The notes below the pieces were generated by a model. That model was not told where the DNA came from. It worked only from the letters and a program-made list of their open reading frames with translations, and ran no database searches. The position numbers and the translations under genes are program-made. A stretch of 64,000 bases of DNA from Bacteroidales bacterium (GTDB lineage Bacteria > Bacteroidota > Bacteroidia > Bacteroidales > UBA3824): NCBI GenBank assembly GCA_017541145.1, contig JAFXZT010000147.1:1-64000 (forward strand), given 5' to 3'. Positions 52,484 to 59,702 of the stretch are shown piece by piece (position 1 is the first letter of the stretch; each line of letters starts with the position of its first letter).

Positions 52484-52556
52484 ATAAAATTCTTTCTTGA
52501 AAAAAATTTTTTTTTTGACATCTTTTATTCTAAACATGGCAATTTGAAATATACAC

Positions 52557-52591
52557 AAAAAAAGCGGAACATCTTTTTATTGTCCCGCTTT
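52557..52591 (-). terminator. Terminator of the GH26 gene
   Basis: AAAGCGG (52561-52567) pairs with CCGCTTT (52585-52591); on the minus strand seven Ts follow. Confidence 0.75.
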
Positions 52592-52616
52592 TGAATTTAT
52601 TCGTTAATATTTCCGT

Positions 52617-53615
52617 TTATTTTTTCGTAAATTCGTCGAGTGTGATTACTTGGTCGCAGTTGTAAAGGTTGTAACGGTCTGACCATTCGTTGGCAGTTTC
52701 CAAAAATTCCGACCAGCACATAAACCAAGCCCATTTTGATTGTTTTTTCAGAAGGTCTTCTGTCGGAAGTTTGCCGCATTCGCCTATTGCTACAGGTTTG
52801 CCTTTGCCCAATGCCAACAGCAGGTCATAATCTTTACCTTTGTAACCGCTTGAATAAAAATCTGTTGCAAGAATATCTACATATTCGTCGCCGGGATAAA
52901 AACCTTCGTAAGCTTTTACATTAGGACTTCCCAATTCGTTGGCGTTGAACACCCAAAGCAAGTTGTTGATATGATGATATTCTGTAATACGTTTCCAAAG
53001 CATTTGATAAAGTTTGCGGTAATTTTCTTCCTTGTAACCCCACCAAAACCAATTGCCGTTCATCTCATGATACGGGCGGAAAATTACCGGAATTTTCTCG
53101 TCCTGCAATTGTCTGAGGTAAAATGCAATTACATCAACTTGAGATTTCCATCTGTTGTTAATCTCAGTTCCTTCGGTGAAAAGATCTTTCCATTCCTTGT
53201 CAGTAAGTTTGCTTTGAATGCCGTGTTCACCTTTCCAAATCGTAAAATTACCTTCGTGATTAGGCGGTACGGCGTGCCACATCAAAGTAATGATTGCACC
53301 TTTGGAATGCCATTTAATTGCATTGTCGATTACTCGCTGTCTGAAATTTATTCCGTCCAAACTTCCGGGCTGACTGTATCCGAAATCTTGTCCCATTACA
53401 ACCGGATATTTATTCGTGAGATTGTTTACTCTTTCGGTAAGGATGTCACTGTAAAGCGGATAGTTGTGTTGACCTGAAAGTGTTTTGCCATTAAGATTAT
53501 AAATCTGTTTGAGGAGAGCCTTGGCTTCGTCCGAGGCATTGGGATTTACCGGATTTTGCGCAAATCCCATCATCGACAATACAGCCATTGCCAATGTGAT
53601 TAATTGTTTTTTCAT
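52617..53615 (-). CDS. GH26 endo-beta-mannanase, exported
   Basis: 332 aa. A signal peptide ends near SMMGFAQ (residue 20). The GH26 barrel shows the acid/base E184 in FRPYHEMNGNWFWWG and the nucleophile E279 in AIGECG; MWHAVPPNHEG near 112-122 contributes to the active site. It should cut beta-1,4-mannan or a related glycan in the periplasm or outside the cell. No carbohydrate-binding module is present and no SusCD pair adjoins it. The ATG lies only 32 nt after tRNA-Gly with no hairpin or -7 box between, so the mRNA may be made by read-through from the tRNA promoter. Confidence 0.92.
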   Translation of the reverse strand: MKKQLITLAMAVLSMMGFAQNPVNPNASDEAKALLKQIYNLNGKTLSGQHNYPLYSDILTERVNNLTNKYPVVMGQDFGYSQPGSLDGINFRQRVIDNAIKWHSKGAIITLMWHAVPPNHEGNFTIWKGEHGIQSKLTDKEWKDLFTEGTEINNRWKSQVDVIAFYLRQLQDEKIPVIFRPYHEMNGNWFWWGYKEENYRKLYQMLWKRITEYHHINNLLWVFNANELGSPNVKAYEGFYPGDEYVDILATDFYSSGYKGKDYDLLLALGKGKPVAIGECGKLPTEDLLKKQSKWAWFMCWSEFLETANEWSDRYNLYNCDQVITLDEFTKK

Positions 53616-53647
53616 AGAACTTAGTGTAATTAGTTAGTAAAAAGTAG

Positions 53648-53720
53648 AGCGGAAAACGGGACTCGAACCCGCGACCTGAGGCTTGGGAAGCCCCCACTCT
53701 GCCAATTGAGCTATTTCCGC
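53648..53720 (-). tRNA. tRNA-Gly (anticodon CCC)
   Basis: 73 nt on the minus strand. Acceptor GCGGAAA/TTTCCGC, anticodon stem GGGGC/GCCTC with loop TTCCCAA (CCC), T arm GCGGG TTCGAGT CCCGT, discriminator T. No CCA is encoded. The GH26 gene follows in the same direction. Confidence 0.93.
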
Positions 53721-53735
53721 ATTGAAAATTCTGTA

Positions 53736-53743
53736 CAAAAATA
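53736..53743 (-). promoter_or_regulatory. -7 box for tRNA-Gly (and perhaps GH26)
   Basis: Minus strand TATTTTTG, 15 bp before the tRNA 5' end. Confidence 0.65.
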
Positions 53744-53781
53744 GAAATTATATTTTATTTCAGAAATATTTTTTTGTTTTT

Positions 53782-54681
53782 TTATTGAGATTTTTTCTCT
53801 AATTCAATAAACTTTTTCTTGATTTTTTCGGTAATTTCATAATTTTTCATACCGTTCCAAACCGGAGCAACCAGCATATTTCGCGGCGATTCGCTTACAA
53901 ATCTTTCAAAAATCATATCTCGCCTTGTCCTGAGTGCGTATCTGGCTGCAAATTCTGCATATTCCTCCACGTCAGGAAGGTGAAACATATCAGGTTGATT
54001 GTAAAACTGTTGCTCTATTTTGGTTCCTTTTATGATTTGCAACTGGTGAAGTTTCAAGATATTTACCGGAAGTTGCGACATCATATCGGCGGTCTTGAAC
54101 ATCATTTCAGTAGTTTCGTTCGGCAGATACATTATAAGGTGTGCGCAAGTTTCGAGACCGGCATTGTGAGCGCGTTTTATCGTGTCTTCGGCTTGAGCAA
54201 AAGTATGACCACGATTGAGCATTTTCAGGGTTTCATCGTAACAAGATTCAACACCGATTTCCAACACCGTATAATATTTTTTCGCAAATTCGCTGAGCAA
54301 ATCAAGAGTAGCATCGTTCACGCAATCGGGTCTTGTAGCAACAGTTAACCCCACAACATCGTCCCTTGTAAGTGCGCTTTGGTAAATGCCGCGCAACGTG
54401 TCAATATCCGCATACGTATTTGTGTATGACTGAAAATAAGCGATATATTTCTGAGCCTTGTATTTCTTCGCAAAAAAATCTATGCCTTCGTCCATCTGTT
54501 GACTTATCGGTTTTTCAGCTTGACCGTAAAACGGGCTGAATGTTTTGTTGTTACAATAAGTACAACCTCCGAACCCAATTTTGCCGTCTCTGTTAGGGCA
54601 TCCGAACCCCGGATTCAGAGCGATTTTCTGAACTCTTACTCCGAATTTTTCTTTGATATATGATGCGTAATCGCGGTACAT
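53782..54681 (-). CDS. Radical SAM protein, TIGR01212/YhcC family
   Basis: 299 aa. The cluster-binding cysteines are C28, C40 and C43 in GFGCPNRDGKIGFGGCTYCNN, the extended CX11CX2C spacing that marks the YhcC/TIGR01212 family rather than the usual CX3CX2C. TVATRPDCVNDATLDLL, LEIGVESCYDETLKMLNRGH and LHQLQIIKGTKIEQQF are further family stretches. The reaction is not established. The transcript seems to start near 54898, giving a leader of about 217 nt that contains 33-bp repeats and a broken ATPase frame. Confidence 0.93.
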   Translation of the reverse strand: MYRDYASYIKEKFGVRVQKIALNPGFGCPNRDGKIGFGGCTYCNNKTFSPFYGQAEKPISQQMDEGIDFFAKKYKAQKYIAYFQSYTNTYADIDTLRGIYQSALTRDDVVGLTVATRPDCVNDATLDLLSEFAKKYYTVLEIGVESCYDETLKMLNRGHTFAQAEDTIKRAHNAGLETCAHLIMYLPNETTEMMFKTADMMSQLPVNILKLHQLQIIKGTKIEQQFYNQPDMFHLPDVEEYAEFAARYALRTRRDMIFERFVSESPRNMLVAPVWNGMKNYEITEKIKKKFIELEKKSQ

Positions 54682-54717
54682 TTTTAATAGATTATATAAT
54701 TTCTTTATTCCAAAGTT

Positions 54718-54798
54718 TTATTTTCCGGTTTGTCTTGCTCCGAAAAGGAAAATACTGCTTTCTTGTGCATCGTTTAAAGTTAAATATCTGTCAATCAT
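54718..54798 (-). pseudogene. Truncated N-terminus of an AAA-type ATPase (DUF4143 family)
   Basis: ATG at 54798, TAA at 54720-54718: 26 residues beginning MIDRYLTLND, continuing through SSIFLFGARQTGK. This is the opening strand and P-loop of the ATP-binding DUF4143 proteins common in Bacteroidota (consensus LFGPRQTGKS/TTLL), stopping directly after the P-loop lysine. One base later another frame reads KTLE before a stop. The rest of the gene is absent. It may survive only as a leader reading frame for the radical SAM gene 36 nt downstream. Confidence 0.7.
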
Positions 54799-54819
54799 GG
54801 TTCTAACTTAAAAAAATCA

Positions 54820-54902
54820 GTAAAATCGGGAGTTGTACTCCGTTTTTTTCTTGTAAAATCAGGAGTTGTACTCCGTTTTTTTTCAGTAAAATCAGGAGTT
54901 GA
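54820..54902 (-). repeat. 33-bp tandem hairpin repeat in the radical SAM leader
   Basis: Two full units and half a third, starting at 54820, 54853 and 54886 (GTAAAATC-GGAGT each time). In units 1 and 2 GGAGT-TGT-ACTCC forms a 5-bp hairpin followed by 7-8 Ts on the plus strand, like small terminators; on the minus strand each hairpin is followed by TGATTTTAC. The third unit breaks off after GGAGTTGATG. Confidence 0.85.
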
Positions 54903-54904
54903 TG

Positions 54905-54912
54905 CAAAAGTA
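54905..54912 (-). promoter_or_regulatory. -7 box for the radical SAM transcript
   Basis: Minus strand TACTTTTG, directly upstream of the tandem repeats and 224 bp before the ATG. Confidence 0.65.
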
Positions 54913-54962
54913 AAACAATTAAATTCAACTGCAAATTTTTTGTTCGGTTAATTACAAAAATA

Positions 54963-54989
54963 AAACGGACGGTTTTTTGCCGTCCGTTT
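54963..54989 (-). terminator. Terminator of pyrD
   Basis: AAACGGACGG (54963-54972) pairs with CCGTCCGTTT (54980-54989), a perfect 10-bp stem, with T-rich sequence after it on the minus strand. Confidence 0.85.
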
Positions 54990-55011
54990 ATTTCGTTTAA
55001 CAATTCTTCAT

Positions 55012-56034
55012 TTATAATTTCTTCAGAATATTTTTTACACATGCCGGACCGTTGTATATAAAACTTGTGAAAAGTTCCACTAAACAAGCGCCTGCCTCAA
55101 GTTTTTCCTTTACATCGTCTGCATCAAAAATACCGCCGACACCTACGATTGGAATTTCGCCGTTGGTCTTCTGATGGAGATAGCGAATAACTTCGGTGCT
55201 GCGTTTATTCACAGGTTTGCCGCTCATTCCGCCATTTCCAAACGCCTTGATTTCCTCTTCTGAATAATCGATGCCTTCACGAGAAATTGTAGTATTAGTA
55301 GCGATAATTCCGTCAATGCCGGTTTCTTTTACGATTTCTACGATATCATCAAGTTGTTCGTTGGTGAGATCCGGAGCAATTTTCAGAAGTATCGGTTTTG
55401 ACTTTTCGAACTTCTTGTCTTCATCTTTCAGTGCCGTAAGAAGCTTTTTCAACGGCTCTTTGTTTTGAAGTTCGCGGAGGTTAGGAGTGTTAGGCGAACT
55501 GATATTTATGGCGATATAATCAACATAATCATGAAGGGCGCGGAGGTCTTTCAAATAGTCGCTTACCGCATTTTCATTGGGTGTAACTTTGTTTTTTCCG
55601 ATATTGCCGCCTACGATAACTTTTGTATACTTTTGTTTAATGTTTTTCACCAAAGCTTCAACACCATTGTTGTTGAAACCCATTCTGTTGATTAAACCTT
55701 GATTTCTTTTGAGTCTGAAGACTCTCGGTTTAGGATTTCCGGGTTGAGCAACAGGAGTTACAGTGCCCACTTCTACAAAACCAAAACCCATCATTCCTAG
55801 CATGTCGATAGCTTCACCGTCTTTATCGAGCCCGGCAGCTAATCCTATGGGATTTGGAAATTTAATTCCGAAAACCTCTTTTTCATACTTAGAATCAGTT
55901 TTTTGATATAATAATTTAATTAACGGATTAAAAATCCTAATCTTCTGAAAGAATCTCAGAAGTTTTATTGTAAAGCCATGAATTTTCTCAGGATTACAAA
56001 GAAATAGAATTGGTCGAATGATATGTTTGTACAT
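55012..56034 (-). CDS. pyrD: Dihydroorotate dehydrogenase (quinone), class 2
   Basis: 340 aa from ATG 56034. It oxidises dihydroorotate to orotate in pyrimidine synthesis, passing electrons to quinone. The N-terminal amphipathic membrane helix pair (1-45) is the class 2 hallmark. [37 protein letters not shown] and [12 protein letters not shown] bind FMN; the catalytic serine is S180 in [14 protein letters not shown] and the lysine is in LKIAPDL. A longer reading to 56133 would pass through the -7 box at 56054-56061, so it is rejected. Confidence 0.97.
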   Translation of the reverse strand: MYKHIIRPILFLCNPEKIHGFTIKLLRFFQKIRIFNPLIKLLYQKTDSKYEKEVFGIKFPNPIGLAAGLDKDGEAIDMLGMMGFGFVEVGTVTPVAQPGNPKPRVFRLKRNQGLINRMGFNNNGVEALVKNIKQKYTKVIVGGNIGKNKVTPNENAVSDYLKDLRALHDYVDYIAINISSPNTPNLRELQNKEPLKKLLTALKDEDKKFEKSKPILLKIAPDLTNEQLDDIVEIVKETGIDGIIATNTTISREGIDYSEEEIKAFGNGGMSGKPVNKRSTEVIRYLHQKTNGEIPIVGVGGIFDADDVKEKLEAGACLVELFTSFIYNGPACVKNILKKL

Positions 56035-56053
56035 GTTTTTTGAAAATTTTATG

Positions 56054-56061
56054 CAAAGATA
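56054..56061 (-). promoter_or_regulatory. -7 box for pyrD
   Basis: Minus strand TATCTTTG; transcription would start near 56047, about 13 nt before the ATG. Confidence 0.8.
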
Positions 56062-56712
56062 GTAAAAAAATAAGCAGAAAATTTTAGCAAAATCAAAAAT
56101 ATTACTTAAATTAATATACTGACAATTTGTCATATTTTAATATCAGTAAATTAAGTAGTTAGAGCGGTCTGCATTAAAAAGAGTAGTAAAATTAGAAGAA
56201 AATTGATTTTTTGACACGAAAAACTTTAGATAAAATTATGATTTTACAGAATAATCAACAACTCAAAATCTGTTACTCTATTTGAATAGTTGTTAAGATA
56301 AAATTATCTATCAAAAGCAAATTGAGTTATTGTTATTAAAAACACTTTGTAAAATATTGAAAATCAGTAGGTTATATACAGTGTTGAATATGATTGTTTT
56401 ATGAGTCGAAAAAATGGAGACAGTTATAAATACTGCTATTGTATATCGTGTAAGTAATTGAAAATCAGTAATTTAAAAGAAGAGTTTACAACGGTTGACA
56501 AGAACTATTTTAATAATACATTAAAATTATCATTGAAACACTAAAAATATGCAAGCATAAATTACATCGTAATCAAGCTGCATATTTTAGGTGTCGCAAT
56601 TTTGTAATTATGAATTTTTCGAATATTTCAGTTCTGTAAAAATACAGACATTTGTAAAATTCAGAAAAGCCGTTTGTTCTGTTCAAAGTATACAATCTGT
56701 AAACGTGTTTAA
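56062..56712. other. AT-rich non-coding stretch downstream of the XRE gene
   Basis: About 650 bp without a credible gene. It holds a long stem-loop at 56544-56588 (AAAATATGC with GCATATTTT, extended by A/G/C pairs past one bulged A, and an inner ATTAC-ATC-GTAAT hairpin) followed on the minus strand by TTTTTAG, which could end the XRE transcript. TCTGTA-AAAA-TACAGA lies at 56633-56648. TTGAAAATCAGTA occurs twice about 100 bp apart (near 56358 and 56458), and single TTGTAAA/TTTACAA words occur at 56347, 56485 and 56652. Confidence 0.5.
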
Positions 56713-57414
56713 TTATTTAGCGTTTGGAGAAAACCAATCGAATGTTTTATCAGAGTAAAAAACGATTACAGTTTTCGGATTGCTGTTCATGATGTCAATT
56801 GGTTGTTTGCCTTGTTGACTTCCCGGCATTCCCTGATTGTTTACATATTGTTGTTGAGCTTGTGCAAATGGCTGATTATTAATGAATTGTGGTTGATTAA
56901 ACTGTTGACCGTTTGCAAAACCTTGTGATACATAGTTGGGTTGAGCTTGCGGTTGTTGATATTGCGGTTCGCTCATAGGTTGCTGATAAACTTGTTTTGA
57001 TTCAACATGTTGATTATCAGCAGGTATCGATTGTTGCTGAGCGGCAGCTTGCGGTTGGGATTGTACAGTTTGATTAGAATTAATATCGTTATTGATATTG
57101 TAATTCGTTTCTGTAAATTCCTGATTCTGCTGAACAGGCTCGGTGATGGGAGAGACGGGTTGCATTTCAACAGCTTGATTCTCAGAAACTTTTGCAGTCT
57201 CTTGAGTTCTCATGATGCTCCCTTTTCCGGACAATAGCCAGTCCGTGTTTATTTCTGGAAATTTGCTTAGGATCTTTTGTACAAAATCCAAGCTCGGTTT
57301 GTTACGACCGGAGATGATGTGTGAAACGCTTGATCGCTGTACACCGATTATATCAGCGAATTTGGATGCTGTCAGCTTTTCCAAATCGATTATTTTTTGT
57401 ATGCGTTCTTTCAT
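56713..57414 (-). CDS. XRE-family regulator with long Gln/Asn-rich tail
   Basis: 233 aa. Residues 3-68 are a helix-turn-helix domain of the Cro/CI type (KLTASKFADIIGVQRSSVSH, then IISGRNKPSLDFVQKILSKF and TDWLLSGKG), a form frequent in Bacteroidota. Residues 75-200 are low complexity, dominated by Gln, Asn, Pro and Ser with repeats such as QQPMSEPQYQQPQAQP. The last 30 residues return to ordered sequence (KTVIVFYSDKTFDWFSPN). So: DNA-binding head, flexible prion-like linker, small C-terminal domain. A strong promoter lies at 57443-57474, with a TTGTAAA repeat field just upstream, likely its own operators. No partner gene adjoins it. Confidence 0.88.
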   Translation of the reverse strand: MKERIQKIIDLEKLTASKFADIIGVQRSSVSHIISGRNKPSLDFVQKILSKFPEINTDWLLSGKGSIMRTQETAKVSENQAVEMQPVSPITEPVQQNQEFTETNYNINNDINSNQTVQSQPQAAAQQQSIPADNQHVESKQVYQQPMSEPQYQQPQAQPNYVSQGFANGQQFNQPQFINNQPFAQAQQQYVNNQGMPGSQQGKQPIDIMNSNPKTVIVFYSDKTFDWFSPNAK

Positions 57415-57442
57415 AATTTACTTTTTTGATTTTTTGAGTATA

Positions 57443-57474
57443 CAAATATAAATAACTTTTGTGAAACCACCAAA
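57443..57474 (-). promoter_or_regulatory. Promoter of the XRE regulator gene
   Basis: Minus strand TTTG (57474-57471), 20 bp, TATATTTG (57450-57443); the ATG is 28 bp further on. The first TTGTAAA word starts 7 bp upstream of the -33 element. Confidence 0.85.
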
Positions 57475-57480
57475 TTAATA

Positions 57481-57658
57481 TTGTAAAATTTTGAAAATTT
57501 TTTCTTGAAATTTACAAGTTTACAATTGTAAATTTGTAAACAGTCCGAGGTTTTGTTGTTAATTGTAAATTTTTGTAAATTCACATGTATAAATATTGCC
57601 AAAGTAACAAATTTACAGAAAATCGACTGCCATTTACAAATACTTTGCCATTTTACAA
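57481..57658. promoter_or_regulatory. TTGTAAA/TTTACAA operator-like array with 30-bp palindrome
   Basis: Nine 7-mers: TTGTAAA at 57481, 57526, 57534, 57563 and 57573; TTTACAA at 57511, 57519, 57633 and 57652. The four at 57511-57540 form a palindrome, two TTTACAA then two TTGTAAA, each pair separated by one base, with 14 of 15 positions symmetric. The array lies immediately upstream of the XRE promoter and contains no gene. I infer multiple binding sites for the XRE protein. Confidence 0.7.
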
Positions 57659-58024
57659 GCTCCGTTAAATCTGTTAACTGCCTGATACATTTGGAAATCG
57701 CTGTTTTTGTTTGTTATTAACTTCTTAATAATCAAATACTTATCTTAATTTACATTTTTTTTGCTGACAATATCGCGTTTAGGTTACATCCTGACACTGC
57801 TATCTTTTACGGGAGCTGTAAATACAAGATTTTAGGGTACTTAGTCATCATGTACAAATTATGTCAATTAAACTATGCGAAGAGGCCCGAAAAATGCGTT
57901 TTTCTAAAATTTTACGTTTAAATTCAGTTTTATAAAATATTGGTATTCAAAATGTTATAACATTTATATACTAAACAAACTTTCCTTTATTAACGTTAAC
58001 TTAATAAATAAGGCTTTTTATTTG

Positions 58025-58170
58025 TATCTTTGCTTTATATAGTCACTATTATCTACTGATAATGAGATATTTATAAGCTTTTATATTTTGTTGTGACTAT
58101 TATTATTGATTGATTATTGTAATGTATAATTGAGGTGCCGGATATTATATATTTTTATCTCATTGTCAGT
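58025..58170 (+). ncRNA. Candidate structured RNA behind a -7 box
   Basis: TATCTTTG (58025-58032) is a good -7 box, but no gene follows within 1.6 kb. The sequence after it can fold two ways. Fold A: TAGTCAC (58040-58046) with GTGACTA (58093-58099), enclosing the hairpin ATTATC-TACT-GATAAT (58048-58063). Fold B: 14 bases at 58056-58069 (CTGATAATGAGATA) with 58156-58169, one G-T pair. The two exclude each other. No clear terminator was found. Confidence 0.35.
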
Positions 58171-58223
58171 AATGCCAGATTTTCAGTCCATAAAAATCCA
58201 TGCTTTTATGCAAATTTTTACTT

Positions 58224-58278
58224 GTTTACAAATGTACACATGTAATTTTTTTATGTTTATAAAGTTACATTTGTAAAC
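58224..58278. repeat. 13-bp inverted repeat containing TTTACAA/TTGTAAA
   Basis: GTTTACAAATGTA (58224-58236) is perfectly repeated in reverse at 58266-58278, with 29 bp between. Each arm carries the same 7-mer as the array near 57.5 kb; arm centres are 42 bp apart, four helical turns. Confidence 0.7.
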
Positions 58279-59646
58279 TAATGGGATTTTTCCATTGAGT
58301 CGAATTTTAATTTTGTAAAAGTTTATGATTGTAACATGTAAACTCTGAAAATGTTTAGATTATTAAACTTAAAATTTTTCTTTATGCTTTACATCAAAAA
58401 TTAGATGTTCGTGGATGTGAACAGCATGTTTTTTACAAATCTGATAATTTTGTGTTGTTTTATCTCCAAAAAATTCGATGTTAAAATTTTTTCGTTTCAT
58501 TATTCTGTCTTGTTTATTTTACTTTTTCTACAAAAGTTATTCGGTTTTGTGTTTGTTGTATCGATGAGTTGTTCGGTTTTGTTGCTTCTGTTAAACACAT
58601 TTTTTGTTAAAAATTGCTCTTAAAAATTTTTTTCTTCTCGCTTATTTATTTACCCTAATTCTAAACATGAAATTTTTATATTTAATTTAAAATCTTACTT
58701 TTACTTTTTATCTTTCAATTGTTTAGCTGAGATTTTCTTCTTTTTATTTTTCTTGATTTTAATTTCGGAGTTCTTATGATTGTTAGTTTTTTATCTACGA
58801 ATGATTTTTGCAATTTCTTAAAAAACTTTACATCTTTTCTAATTTTAATTTCTTCCTACTGTCCGCGTCTGAAGCTTGTGGTAAACACCGGAGTTTGTGT
58901 TTTGTAAAAATCTGTTTTTGTGAAGTTGTAAAAATCGGATCGATGTTGAGATTTTTGTGACGAGTGTTTTGTAAAATCTGTTTCCGAATTTTTCTGAATC
59001 TATTTTTAGGAGCAGTTCCGAAGTCTCCAGCTGGTAATTATCCGTTGTCAATATCGTGAAGCAAAAAAATTATACGGGTTACACTTATTTATTTATTTCA
59101 TCATAAAAATTTTACTTTGGATTTTTATCCGTGACTTTTCATATTTTTTTTCTGTAAAATATATTTAGTGTTTGTTAGCTTGTATTGAACTTTGTTTTGC
59201 GTATTCTATGGCGTTTGCTTATTGTTCTGTTTTAGTTGCTATTTTATAAGTATCTGTAAATCAATAAAATACGATTAACTTATAGTAGCTTTATATTTTA
59301 ATTTCCAATTATTTGTAAGGTATATTTTTGTTTATTAAAATCTCATTGAGTTATTGTAAAATCTGTACAATTTTGATTTTTGATGGTATTTTTATTTTTT
59401 GTTCGATTTTGTAGATTTTGTTATTCTGTCAGTTTGTCAGAATCTTTTAATTTTTGCTTTATGTTTGCTAAAAATTTTAGTAAGTTGCTATAAAATTTAG
59501 TTGTGAATAGTATTTTACATTTGTTTAATGTTTTCTGTAAAACTTTAAACCTCGTAAAATCTAACATAAAATATATTTCGGGTAAATGATAGTTTGAATG
59601 GATTTTTATTTCTGACTTATTTCTATAAAATAAAGTGTATTGCGGG

Positions 59647-59677
59647 TTGATTTTCTCAATAAATCTTTCTAATTTTG
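59647..59677 (+). promoter_or_regulatory. Promoter of the GT-C glycosyltransferase gene
   Basis: TTG at 59647-59649, 20 bp, TAATTTTG at 59670-59677; the ATG is 26 bp downstream. Confidence 0.75.
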
Positions 59678-59702
59678 TCACCAAACAAATTTTAATCCAA
59701 AA

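Larger units (their letters stand above)
57659..59646. other. Two-kilobase AT-rich gene desert
   Basis: No credible coding sequence. Frames up to about 70-90 codons occur (58405-58623 plus, 58845-59051 and 59421-59684 minus), but they are Phe/Leu/Lys-rich as expected from AT-rich DNA and lack recognisable motifs. Within it are a promoter-like box at 58025, an inverted-repeat cluster at 58040-58170, a 13-bp inverted repeat at 58224-58278, and near-repeats of TTTTGTAAAAATCTG at about 58910, 58929 and 58971 and TTGTAAAATCTG near 59356. Confidence 0.6.

Noticed and set aside
52304..52594. 96-codon plus-strand frame.
   Set aside because: It covers the RNase P RNA gene on the other strand and has no protein signature.
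54803..55087. 94-codon minus-strand frame with an 11-residue period.
   Set aside because: The period is a by-product of the 33-bp DNA repeat; the frame also overlaps the pyrD 3' end and its terminator.
56035..56133. 33-residue N-terminal extension of pyrD.
   Set aside because: The pyrD -7 box lies within it, and class 2 enzymes begin near MYKHIIRPI.
58405..58623. 72-codon plus-strand frame, hydrophobic.
   Set aside because: Phe/Leu/Val-rich translation expected from T-rich DNA; no signal, motif or clear promoter at a sensible distance.
58845..59051. 68-codon minus-strand frame.
   Set aside because: No recognised motif and no promoter box; it spans the TTTTGTAAAAATCTG near-repeats.
59421..59684. 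87-codon minus-strand frame.
   Set aside because: Lys/Phe/Leu-rich, overlaps the GT-C promoter, no motif.
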